A program made the position numbers and the translations under genes. A stretch of DNA of 64,000 nucleotides from Pseudofabraea citricarpa (Eukaryota; Ascomycota; Leotiomycetes; Helotiales; Dermateaceae): positions 248,001 to 312,000 of the forward strand of contig JAPWGK010000032.1 in the NCBI GenBank assembly GCA_029641185.1. Direction: 5' to 3'. Below are positions 48,408 through 58,541 of the stretch, in pieces. Below the pieces are notes generated by a model. It saw only the letters and a program-made list of their open reading frames with translations. It made no database searches and had not been told where the DNA came from. Every line of letters starts with the position of its first letter. Position 1 is the stretch's first letter.

Positions 48408-50083
48408 TGTAGGTAGGTTGATAAAGCCGTTCAAGTGAGAAGTGTGCAGGAATTCTGCACTTGATTTTTGCGAGTGGGCATTGGATTTATGAGAGTTTTA
48501 ATGCTAGGAACTTGCTCTGCGTCAAGGAGGATTCAATACTTTGCCAACAAGACCTGAAAAGTAACCACAGCAAATAATGTCAAATCCTTGTTGCTTGAAA
48601 ACGCTTATTCATTTTGATTTGAACTCAGGGGTCGCTGAAAGGCACCATGAGACAACTTCAACGAGAGAAAGTTCTCTTTTCATATTATAATCTGCTTTAA
48701 ACTTCAGCTGCCAAGTAGTTTGTTATCATGCTCCCAAGCCCTACGGGGTGTTCTTGCTCGGGGCGGCATATCAGTCACGCCGCCTGACCGGCCATAAATG
48801 TCACAACGCATGAGAAAATCATACCAACAGACGGAAAAGTAAGCTCCAGGTTATTGCCGGGCTACTACGAAGCTCACCAATTTCGGAATAGTTTTCAGAA
48901 ATTATCTTGTTGCCAGAAACCTATGAATCGCAAGCAACGATATCTCCCGAGGATTAGTCATCCGCTGAAGAGAATTGACTTTTGACTTTCTGCTTGAGCT
49001 TTTCGTTTTAGGACGTCATCGGAGTCCTGGGGCCCGTAAGTTTCGTGTTCGTCTAGCTTTTAAGCAATCGCATTGGGGATATACGGCCAGTCAAAATTGC
49101 TAATTTAATCTACTTTGTTGGCACAAACTTAGATTATGGCACTCTTATCTATGCCTAGATATATGAGATAGCAAGGCTGGTCTGCTTTCAGCGTTAGTAT
49201 ATATACACCCACAAGTGACGATCAACTTCTAGATATATAAGTTTACAGTTAGTGCCTTGTATTCTGCCCAAAGATAACCGGAAATTGAGGTCTCCGGCTG
49301 AAATATCATCTCATACTCAAGCAGATATTTATCATGAGTGAATAGTAATCCAAGATCTTATCAGAAACCTAAAAGGGGTCCTATTTGACCGAAAGCCTAA
49401 ATCTCACGTTTTCTTTAAGCGAGATACCACCTGCCGAACTCATGGCGTAACTTTATTTGTGTTTGTTTCAGTCCTGTACTGTTTGATACCAAGAAACTTG
49501 CAAAGTCTATGACGTGATTTAAGGATTCTGATACCCAGTGAGATGGCAAGGCACGGTGGAAATCAAGAGGAGCTAGGACAAGTGCATCAATAATAGATGG
49601 ATTGATAGACTGCTTTCTGTCAGCCCTGTCTCAAGAACTTTACGAAACTACATATTCTAACAACCACACAATTATAATTGTAGGGATATCTAGTAAATTA
49701 CTCCACCTACCTTGGGCATGTTATAAACATCCTTGTGTCGGTCACTGAATCAAGCAGATTGGTATCACGATATTCGTTTAAATATTATCCAACAAACAGC
49801 CTAAGCTAAAACAGGAACGGAGATATGATCTGAATATCCACACTAACCATATAGTCTTTCTAGAGGGATCTCCGTCTTAGAAGGCTAGACAAAATAAGAA
49901 AAGAAATAAAGGTATATATATCCGATAAATTCTTCCCCGCTGCTAAGAACTATAAATGATATTGTTTTCGGGGGTTTGATCTTTCGTATTTTGTTCTGTT
50001 GTTGGTATCTTTACTATATGATGCATGGAAGTGAGATCTGCAGGAGGAACAGACAAGAGGACCAAAAAAAGAAAAAAGCAAAA
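48408..50083. other. AT-rich intergenic, no supported gene
   Basis: No coding frame of any length stands out. The sequence is AT-rich with TATATA-like stretches near 49196-49206 and 49912-49920. Confidence 0.55.
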
Positions 50084-50202
50084 ACATACAACAGTAGGTA
50101 TTCGCTGGTGGTCACCCACCCAACTACTAATCTACCGATCTGAGGCTTATGTATGGCAGAGCGGACGGGATGCCCAGTTCTCCTCAGTCTATGGTCGTAT
50201 GT
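50084..50202 (-). rRNA. 5S ribosomal RNA (dispersed gene)
   Basis: On the minus strand 119 nt run from ACATACGACC to GTTGTATGT, the ends that pair as helix I in fungal 5S rRNA. The internal promoter region TAGTAGTTGGGTGGGTGACC and the ACCAGCGAATA block are intact, as is GTCCGCTCTGCC in loop B/C. Directly after the 3' end there is a T5 run, the expected RNA polymerase III terminator. Helix pairing is self-consistent: CTGAGG (16-21) with CCTCAG (58-63). Fungi of this type carry 5S genes dispersed among protein genes as sequence variants, so a single copy here is normal. Differences from the most common sequence are mostly compensated, so this is probably an expressed variant, not a pseudogene. 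Confidence 0.93.
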
Positions 50203-50771
50203 GACATTATCTGAAGAAGTTTAAATTATATCTACGGTGGTTATTTCATACTTCACTTCAGTCAGTATTAGCAGAACTGAAATCCTCGTTGTTTTATTTC
50301 GTTATAATCTGGAGGTGGGTTATTATCTTTGCCTAAATGCAAGAGTAACCTATTTTAGGAGATTATTCTTTCTTCTTTTATTCTATTATTCGTAGAACTT
50401 TTGTTACTACCTGTAATGATTTATAAATCAGCCGTTATTATTTCAAATAGAGGTCCATTTAATCAAACTACCATTAGCGCATACACCAGCATTAATCAAA
50501 GCTGAGGCAAATTAGTCCAAAAATCTCCGACTTTCTCTTCAAACGATTCAACTTTTATAATGGCAGAAGCATGCTTACATGCCACTTCTGAAGCTTGCCT
50601 GGTATCTTTCACCCGTCAACATACTAACCAGTTGGTTTAAGTTTCAACAACATCTAGTAGACTATAATATATGGGTCTCTTATTACTGAATTCAGGTGTA
50701 TAACAAGCAACTAATGAGATTCTATCTACACGCGAGCACCGAAATGACAGCTATGGATCTGAGATCAACCA
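50203..50771. other. AT-rich spacer upstream of the 5S gene
   Basis: Nothing supported in this stretch. It separates the 5S gene from the 3' end of the Trp-rich-tail gene. Confidence 0.55.
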
Positions 50772-51318
50772 TTACTCCTGCCATACCCACTGAGTGCCAT
50801 CCCAATACCTGTACTTTTGGGTATCTTCGTCCCACACCCAATCTGATGCTTGTTGATGAGCAGGAATTTGAGCTCCCGATTGGGCAGAAGATGATGACTC
50901 CGCTTCAGGATTAGACGTGCCGAGATGGATTGGTGGATATTTCGAATTCGAGAATCTTATGTCACCGCTCTCTGGGTAATAGTGAAAGGATGTTGCCCTC
51001 TTGGACCCCTTCAGATTTCCGTCACCAAGTACGCCTGAAATATGAATCGGGTCTTCGGTGCCGTCGGCATATTTGGTGGGATGTGGATCTCCACTACATG
51101 TTGACATCAAGTTAAAATGCATTAAGGATAAATGTATGCTAAATGACCTCAAGGACCTACTTAATGAGTCCCTTTTTCACCTTTTGTGCCAATTCTGGAT
51201 TCGTGCCGACAGCTTCTTCAACCACTGCAATCTCCTTCTCTAAATTCTTGGTGGTTCCTTTGAATGTCCATATAATTCTTGCCGCCGCCCTCACGGCAGA
51301 GGAGAAACTGCGACTCAT
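50772..51318 (-). CDS. small hypothetical protein with Trp/Tyr-rich tail
   Basis: Two exons, complement(join(50772..51093,51161..51318)), encode 159 residues; the 67-bp intron (GTAGGT...CATGTAG, branch-like AACTTGAT) joins GLI to NGDPHP in frame. The first 50 residues form an amphipathic, Arg- and Ala-containing segment (MSRSFSSAVRAAARIIWTF) that could be a mitochondrial presequence or a membrane-binding helix, followed by a short helix. The C-terminus has WVWDEDTQKYRYWDGTQWVW, a W-x-W...Y-x-Y-W-x-G...W motif that recurs in many fungal proteins of unknown function. No enzymatic motif. It is divergent from the adjacent kinase, starts 638 bp apart. Confidence 0.8.
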
Positions 51319-51956
51319 GATGCGACCTGAAATTAGGTTGAAAGAATGATGATTATTTCCTGTTATATGGCCCAGGAGAGACGAGGATAAGCCAAAGAAC
51401 CAAGAGCCAAAGACATCTGTTTATACTATGCTCTTCAGCAGGCAGCAGGATCTGAATAGGCTTGTTAGAAGCCCAGTGTTAGATGCATGATGTTCCTCGA
51501 AAACCATTCGTCCCTCCCTGCCCTTGAAGGTGCCTTCTTTGCTGCGAGCCCGAGAGCTCCAGATGACTCATGGCCAAGTTTCGTATGAAGCCTTGAATAT
51601 CTTTTGATAATGATTGGTTGGTTCGAGGGTTGGTCAGCATTACTGAATATACATAGCTACCTGGTAGGTATTCCGCTATCCAGGGCCAATAGATATTGTC
51701 AAATTTCCGCCCCGCAAAATGCACATCTATGAATTGGTCAACTGAGTCGCGGAACCCAATCAATCAGCATCCATCATCCATCAGCCATCTCTATCTTCTT
51801 CTTGCGGCTATTGGTGAAATCTCCGGAGAGGTGGATTATTCCTCGGTTGCGTTACTGTACGCAAAGGTCTACCACGGTCTCCGTACCACGCGAACAAGCT
51901 ACAGCTGCTTTCGCGACGAGGGGCACCCACCTCCAACATCATCAATCATACTCATC
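51319..51956. promoter_or_regulatory. divergent promoter region, Trp-tail gene / kinase gene
   Basis: The 638 bp between divergent starts must hold both promoters. A minus-strand open frame at 51479-51763 is present but shows no family or splice evidence and I do not call it. Confidence 0.45.
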
Positions 51957-53465
51957 ATGTCGGCACCGAGACTCTTAGTTACTCGTACTCTTCAACTTCT
52001 TCATCAGCCGGCTGCGTCAAGAGGGCTCATTACGTCTGCCGGTCGACCACCGACGATTCTTCCGGCTGATGTCGCGATCGAAGAGGAGAGGATTCCCAGC
52101 TATGACCCGAGGCGCTTTTTACCAGTGAATCCAGGCGATCTTCTCAACAACAGATATAAGATTGTGGCAAAGGTTGGATGGGGCACTTCTTCTACTGTAT
52201 GGTTAGCTCAAGACACTCAACGGTATGTGCTAATCCCGCTAGATGCATATTCTTATATCCTCATAGATGGTGGTGGAACTCCAACCGTTACGTGACACTG
52301 AAGATTACAACCTCCGACCGTGTCGATGACGATGCAGCGAAACACGAGCGCATTATGACACAACACCTCAAGAAGAATCCATCACACGACGGATTCCCAT
52401 TTGTAAGGACAATGCTAGACAATTTTGAAGTCTCAGGCACAGATGGACCTCACTTATGCCTGGTCTATGAGCCTATGAGAGAGCCCCTCTGGCTATTTCA
52501 GCGGCGCTGGGAGAACGGGAAATTACCAACGGCTCTTCTTAAGGTATACGTGAGATTCATTCTTCGGGGACTCGATTATCTTCATTCCGAGTGTCACATT
52601 ATTCATACAGGCGAGTTGAAGCTACGCTTGACATCTGATAGAGACCGAGGCTCATTCCACCACAGACCTTAAACTGGATAATATCTTAGTGGGGTTCGAG
52701 CACCCATCAGTGCTAGAAGATTTTGTCCAAAAACAATCCGAAAATCCCATGCCTCGAAAGATCAAAAACGGGCGAGCCATCTATCTCTCCCATAATGATT
52801 TTGGGCCACCTAGATCATTCGGAATACTACCCAAGATAGGGGATTTTGGTTTGGCACAATCAGGAGAGGGTTCAGAGCCTCTGATGCACCCCATACAGCC
52901 ACCTCTTTTCCATGCCCCAGAAGTTATCTTGGGGACGAGCTGGACGTATAGCGTGGATATCTGGAACCTCGGCGTATTGGTTTGTTTCTCCTTCTATTAC
53001 CTATATGAAGATTTGCTTACGTGATGTTGCACACAGATTTGGAACATGATGGAAGGAAGGGATTTATTTACCCATATTCGTTCTAGCCAAGGAGACTACG
53101 ATGTTCGAGCACATCTTGGGGAAATGATTGCCTTGTTAGGTGCCCCACCAAAGGAACTCACTAATCGAGAAGTGCACTGGAGCAAGGTCAAATGGAGTCA
53201 TGCTGTACCAAATTCGGAAGGCAAGCTCTGTCAGACAGCTCGCGACTATTACGGAGGCCCGTTCTTCAACCCCGAAGGCGAGTTCATGCACAAGGAATTA
53301 GTCCCAACCGATGTCAAGTTAGAGGACTCGGTCCTTTCTCTTGAAGGGGAAGATAAACGGCTCTTCCTTGATTTTTTGAAAAAGATGCTGCAATGGTTGC
53401 CAGAAGACAGGAAGACAGCCAGAGAGCTTCTTCAAGATCCATGGCTAAAAGGAAATAGCACTTAG
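51957..53465 (+). CDS. SRPK-like serine/threonine protein kinase
   Basis: Four exons, join(51957..52222,52267..52610,52666..52979,53037..53465), encode 450 residues; introns are 44, 55 and 57 bp. The second intron has a GC donor (ACAG/GCGAGT) with a CACAG acceptor; this restores HIIHTD-LKLDN at the catalytic loop. Kinase features: Gly loop VGWGTSSTVW (73-82), VTLK Lys at 101, catalytic Asp 204 in HTDLKLDN, DFG at 263-265 (KIGDFGLA) and APE at 287-289, all intact. The HTD instead of HRD, the WGTSSTVW loop and the segment between the catalytic loop and DFG are typical of SR-protein kinases, which phosphorylate Arg-Ser-rich splicing factors; many fungal relatives are lineage-expanded and of unknown substrate. 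The first 30 residues (RLLVTRTLQLLHQPAASRG) look like a mitochondrial presequence. The ATG at 51957 was preferred over an upstream in-frame ATG at 51696, whose extension lacks kinase homology. Confidence 0.9.
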
Positions 53466-53849
53466 GCATGAGATCAGGGTGTGTTCACAATTCACAATTG
53501 GGAAGTGTGGGGCTGGTCATGTCGTTGACGTTTAGAGTTAGAACTCTAGAGCAGTCTTTGAAGGCGATTCATCTAGAAGGATTATCTCGGTAGCAGAGCG
53601 TTGAATAGGAGTTTGAGAAACAGGTAAGCGACCTCGTTTGACAAGAGATGGAGTCCGTGAAAGTATACATAATTAACATTCTCGAAGCATTCAAGGATAC
53701 CAGTCAGATTCTCTGAGAATTGGGGAAACAATACGAATACTTCTTACTATGGGAGAGAGTCGAGGTACTAGAAATGCTAATGTTGATGCTATAGAAGCTC
53801 AAACAGGAACGGCATGAGTAAACTTGTGCTTCTCCGTTTGCCAACCCAC
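53466..53849. other. convergent spacer
   Basis: 3' flanks of the kinase and of the secreted-protein gene. No gene or RNA seen. Confidence 0.55.
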
Positions 53850-54431
53850 TTAGAACCCCGTCGGACGACAATGATTAGCAGCACAATATCCCGAACAGCA
53901 CTGCGGGCCCGTCGAAACGTCACAAAGACCTAAACAAATCCCAGAATATCAGTCGATATTCTTTCTCTTTTCAATCTCACCTGCACAAAAAAAGAAAGAA
54001 AAAAGAGAGAGAGGAAAACATACTATAAACACCGAGACAAGGAGGCGGAATGTCAGGACCAGGTTTACAGGAGACAGCCGAAAGCGGTCTCGGCGGCCCG
54101 ACGATCACACTTCCTCCCGGACCTCTGGTACCGACTAGAGTATTGATGCCGCTTGTGTAGAAGGTACAGCGGGAGTAGACATCGATTGCATCAGGCGAAT
54201 CGATGGTGGAGATGCTGAGTTGATCCTCTTCGTTTGGAATAGCATTAATTGGACGTTCGATAATAAATATGGAAGGGATGAATTACTTGTGGGGTATGCA
54301 TAGCCATCGGTGGGGATATTCATACTATGTTGTGCGTTGGCGGCGCCGTGTAATATGAGGGTTACGCGCTCCGTCGTAGGAGCCGCGAGGGAGAGGGATA
54401 GGAAGGAGGTGAGTAGTAAGAGGGAATGCAT
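53850..54431 (-). CDS. small secreted cysteine-rich protein
   Basis: Three exons, complement(join(53850..53929,54024..54227,54287..54431)), encode 142 residues; introns are 59 bp (GTAATT...GAAG) and 94 bp (GTATGT...TTTAG). The signal peptide is clear: MHSLLLLTSFLSLSLAAP. The mature part has eight cysteines, clustered at the C-terminus as C-LGVYSLC...QCCSGYC...HC, a spacing (C...CC...C...C) like small knotted or chitin-binding-like modules. The middle is Pro/Gly-rich. No enzyme domain. Small size, secretion signal and Cys content are features of fungal effector candidates and of hydrolase inhibitors, but host role is inference. The first intron acceptor (AAG) is the weakest point of the model; the last exon, with four cysteines in frame after the second splice, supports the frame choice. 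Confidence 0.75.
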
Positions 54432-55406
54432 GATTGTTGTGGGTTTGGTTTCTCTAATCTTGAGAATTATCTTGAGTTTAGTTGGATTAGGTGAGAGTGG
54501 ATGAGATGAGATCAATCTGGGACGGATTCAAGAGCCTCTTTATACACTTCTCTCCTCACACATAGTACAAGAAAAAGACTCGGAGGTGCTTCAGTCTCTC
54601 GGATGATAGAAACGAGCCTTAGAGTAACCAACATATCATATCCCAGCCTAGCGAGACAACCACTTGGGTAGAGGAACTCAACACGAGAAAGAAAAGAAAA
54701 ACCAAAACTTTGCAACCTTCAATGCTATCCCATCCATTCCATGCTTCGAAGTGCACACAAGACAGAGCATTTGGAATCTTCGCTCCTCAGCCCCCAAGGC
54801 AACAGCGACAAGAGAAACTCTCCTTCGTATTCCCCAACATGTGGCTTTCCTTCTAGCAAAATCCCATTCCGTCATGTGCAGAGACTCATCCGCCCAAAAA
54901 GACAAGAATACGAAGCGCTGCGTAACATCGCATAAAAGACTGTGTACTAAATAGTCTTGCACCCTATGACACGCCAAACGGCTTCAGCCATGGCTTTTCT
55001 ATTTGCCTTAGATTGGAGAAGGACTGCGAATAGCAGGGCCGAAAAAAAGCCCTCCTCGCTAATTTCTGGCATCACCAGATCTCTCTCCTTACATCGCTAG
55101 AATGGAAGTAGAATGGAAGTAGAATAGAAATAGAATATTTGATGTGCATATCAGATGCTCTTGTGTATGCAAAATAGGTTAAAATAGACGAGGGGAGGTT
55201 ACATGCGGTGTGTAGCTGAGAGAAAGATGAAAGTTGTCTGCAACGTCGCCTTTATGGGCTGATTAAATCATTTGATGTTGAGCAAAAATGACAAGTGATC
55301 TATATTGAACAGCCCTTTTTTTTTTTTTTTTTCCCGATAACTCTCCTTTAGCCAGTGAAAAAAGGAAGGAAGGAAGGACGAAAGGAGATCTAAAATCCCA
55401 ACAAGC
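54432..55406. other. intergenic spacer
   Basis: Promoter of the secreted-protein gene and 3' flank of the monooxygenase. The 14-20-base T run at about 55317-55332 is notable. No supported gene. Confidence 0.55.
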
Positions 55407-56829
55407 CTACTCATTTGAAGCCATCGGATGATTCCCAAACTGACTCAAATTACCCATCTGTATACTCATTCCATTGACCTGTTTTGCCCACGCACATACC
55501 TTTTCTCCCCAATCTTCAATCGTGAGATCAGCATCGTTTGCAAAGACTCGATGCAATAGTAAAGCGTGCAATGCCACTTGGGTACTGCCAGTTCCAGTAT
55601 GTGGTCTATTCCCAGCCGCTGCATCTCCAACCAGGATGACCTTTCCATCCAGGAATACACTTCTCGGTGACAGGTTGTCTGTGACAGCCGTGATAAAAGG
55701 ATTTTTGATCTTTGAAAATAGCTCGGAGAATTGAGGTGGCAATTCTTGTCTCGCAATCTCTCGTTGTTTCTCCACCAAATCAGTTCGTGCAGCATTGGCT
55801 GGTAAAGCAAAGCGGTGTTTAATCCCAGAGCTGTCGGTTAATAATTCGGCAAGTTCTGGAGAGCCCGGAGCGTAGTTGCGGTACCAGACAAGATTGTAAA
55901 GTTCTTCGTCTTGACTTAGACGGCCTTCTCTTCCCGGAATAACATAACTGATTTGGGTCAGCTAACTCGGGATGATGAGTAGGAAGTTCTTACTGTACAA
56001 CTTGTTGCCCCTGCCGATAGTATTGTGTGAGGCAATCAGCAAGACATTTTGCAGTGCTAGCAGAAAGCTGGTCTGCTTTGACAGTTCCTCTCCAGGAAAC
56101 ATATCCAACATATGTTCGTTCCACCTCAGGTAGAAGTAATTTCCGCACGGTGGAGCTAGCGCCATCTGCTCCAATAACCAAATTGAATTTCTTGCTCTTG
56201 TCTCCTTCATGCCCAGCATAATCTACTTCAATCATCCCATCCTCGCTCTCTCGAAGTCCAGTCACCTGGGTATTGTAAACATATTCAGCCTTTCCATCAC
56301 TAGCTTTCCTTGGAGCCGCTGGTATATATTCCCCATTACCATCGAAGTTTGCTCTCAGAATATTATGCAGAAGATCCCAGCTTGTTGTAGCCATAATACC
56401 TTGCTCAAATGTCTGACTGGATTTGATACTGCCATCCCTATTTAAAACCTGCGCCCGAATCCCTTGCACGTCTCCGTAATATTTTGTCTTTGTACGATCA
56501 TGCTCTTTCATAAAGTCGATAACAGGATTTCCGGACGTCCCAAGCTCCTTGAGAGCGGGTATGAGAGGAGGTAGATAGGTAGCTGCTGCCATTCCAGCAC
56601 CTCGATCTTTCACATTTGCTGCTGGTAGTCGTTCGAAGATTGTGACATTGTGCCCGAGTCGAGATAGGATGATGCCTGAAAAGAGACCACCGAGGGAACC
56701 GCCAACCTATTGGAGTTCTTAGTTAGCAATCGCTTTTGAAATAGCTACTATGGCCAATGAAGAGGTTGAATTACGCACAATAGCTACCTCCATGCGTTTC
56801 TTGTCCGCCATGTGTTTCTTGTCCGCCAT
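55407..56829 (-). CDS. FAD-dependent monooxygenase (DhpH-like)
   Basis: Three exons, complement(join(55407..55947,55994..56706,56779..56829)), encode 434 residues; introns are 46 and 72 bp (donors GTAAGA and GTGCGT). The 5' donor is placed so that the FAD fingerprint reads VAIVGGSLGG (residues 15-24), the G-x-G-x-x-G region of group A flavoprotein hydroxylases. The DG motif is GADGASSTVR (196-205) and the FAD-ribityl motif is GDAAAGNRPHTGTG (362-375); RPHTGTG resembles 2,6-dihydroxypyridine 3-monooxygenase and its relatives, which hydroxylate aromatic rings using NAD(P)H and O2. The first codons show an 18-bp tandem duplication (MADKKH/MADKKR), so the start could be either ATG at 56829 or 56811. 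The bZIP gene is divergent, 1.7 kb upstream. Confidence 0.9.
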
Positions 56830-58541
56830 GTCTGATCTCACGATAACAAAGATGCAATGAATCACGAAGAGAAAGAGATAATGGAAACAAATAAAAGGAT
56901 GACAAGAGGGGAGTTGATATTGATTCAAGAGAAGTTTGGCAGAAAGCTGGCTGTATAAAGCCCACGCCGAATCTTCCGAGGATGCTCATCTCTTGTACTG
57001 TACTTAGCTTTACATGATGATATACTCCCCCACTAACAGTGCAGTAAAACTTGAAAAATTGGAGATTTGAGTTCAAGCTTCAGCTAGGACCAGACTTTGG
57101 GCAAGGTATTGCTCTCCTAGGTACTCAACATATTCGGCAGATGCATTGTACTGGTCTGAATTTGCAATTCGTTCATGTTGAAGCTGGGCGACATCGTTTT
57201 CGAAGGGAGGGTCATTTAGCAGCTGTGCTCCTAAGTCGTTGATTGGGCCCATAATCAATCATTAAGTTGGAAGTGAAGGGAGGCAGATGTGAAGGAGAGG
57301 AGATTGTGGCGGGGCAAGGCGTGTCGCATTATCTTTGATCCGATTCTCCGCAACTCTCTTGGCATCTCAGAACACACAGCTAGAAATGATTTTAATCCTT
57401 CGACCAATTATTTGGGAATTTGAAGCCATGCGTGTGTCGCAAATCTAATTTTACCATGCATTATATATTTAAAGGCTTGCGAGAGGAAGCAAGAGTTCTG
57501 ATGTGAGACGCTGATGAGCTAAAGAAACCATAGAAGATATCAATATCCAAGGCCAGACAAGCTCCCATGAATATCAAGTTATTTTTTGAGTTTATAAAAC
57601 CTTAGAGGATGTGTATAATTCTCAGGTATATGTGAGGCGTAAACTAGAAAATTATGAACAGGGAAAAGAGAACACTCAATCGAGTTCACTAGTGCGGTGT
57701 GTTTAGCTTTGCCATTCAAAGATCGAAAATAAGTTACAATTATATACCGCAGCTTAGGGTTTCTTGAATAGTATAAAATCAATCAAGATCATTTCTTTAA
57801 AATCTGCCTACCTACTGTTTTAATTTCTTTCGCCACATACCAACACAGGGTTTTCAACTCCCAGCCCTGTTGTTATTTCCTCACGGTCATGCTATAACTC
57901 TCGACACAAAAACATAAGAACGCACCTAGTGCTCTGACACGAAGAAAAAACAACTTCAATCTCTCACGATATCATAATCTAGGAGCACTCCTTTCACTCC
58001 ACCACTCAATTGTATGAAATGCAGTACGTAGAATTCTTCTCGGTTACAAACTCTTTCTCCTCAAGCGAGCCTCGGTACGCCCGGCTATGCATCTTCCACT
58101 GAGTCAAGAACGACGAGTCAACGCCCGCACCGGAAAGAAAATAACTCCGATGGAGCTATCTAGCTACCCCGCCATCGAATTGGCACTCTAATCTCTGCCT
58201 ATAACTGGCAAAGGTGATGTGGGGAAACTTTCCCGATTTTCATAAATGCGGGGAGGATGCAAGCTAGACAAGGCATACCCATGAAGACCAGCTTCCGATC
58301 CGCTATTCTCATGCGGATTCACTCGTATGCGGAATGGGATTGGAGAGATTTGCACATCTAAGGTAGCAACCGTGGTTAGTTTGCATGATTGCCACATTAA
58401 GCTGCCCGGATGGGCGATACTTCCAGGTCCCGCGTCATTCCCGAAATCTACTTATCTATCACTCTCCCTGGCCCGAGTTTTCAACAGATCTTCTGGAAAA
58501 AGCACTGCAGAAGTGACACAGAAGGAGGGATAATCTCAAGA
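56830..58541. promoter_or_regulatory. divergent region between the monooxygenase and the bZIP gene
   Basis: Holds the promoters of both genes and possibly the short ORF at 57073-57252. No operator motif could be recognised with confidence. Rather AT-rich around 57,400-57,830. Confidence 0.4.
57073..57252 (-). CDS. possible small protein of 59 residues
   Basis: An open frame starting ATGGGCCCAATC encodes 59 residues with protein-like composition: acidic, with DPPFENDVAQLQHERI and SAEYVEYLGEQYLAQ, but no domain, signal peptide or homologue that I recognise. It lies 240 bp upstream of the monooxygenase start on the same strand. It may be a genuine small gene, an upstream open frame in a long leader, or chance. 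Confidence 0.3.
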   Translation of the reverse strand: MGPINDLGAQLLNDPPFENDVAQLQHERIANSDQYNASAEYVEYLGEQYLAQSLVLAEA

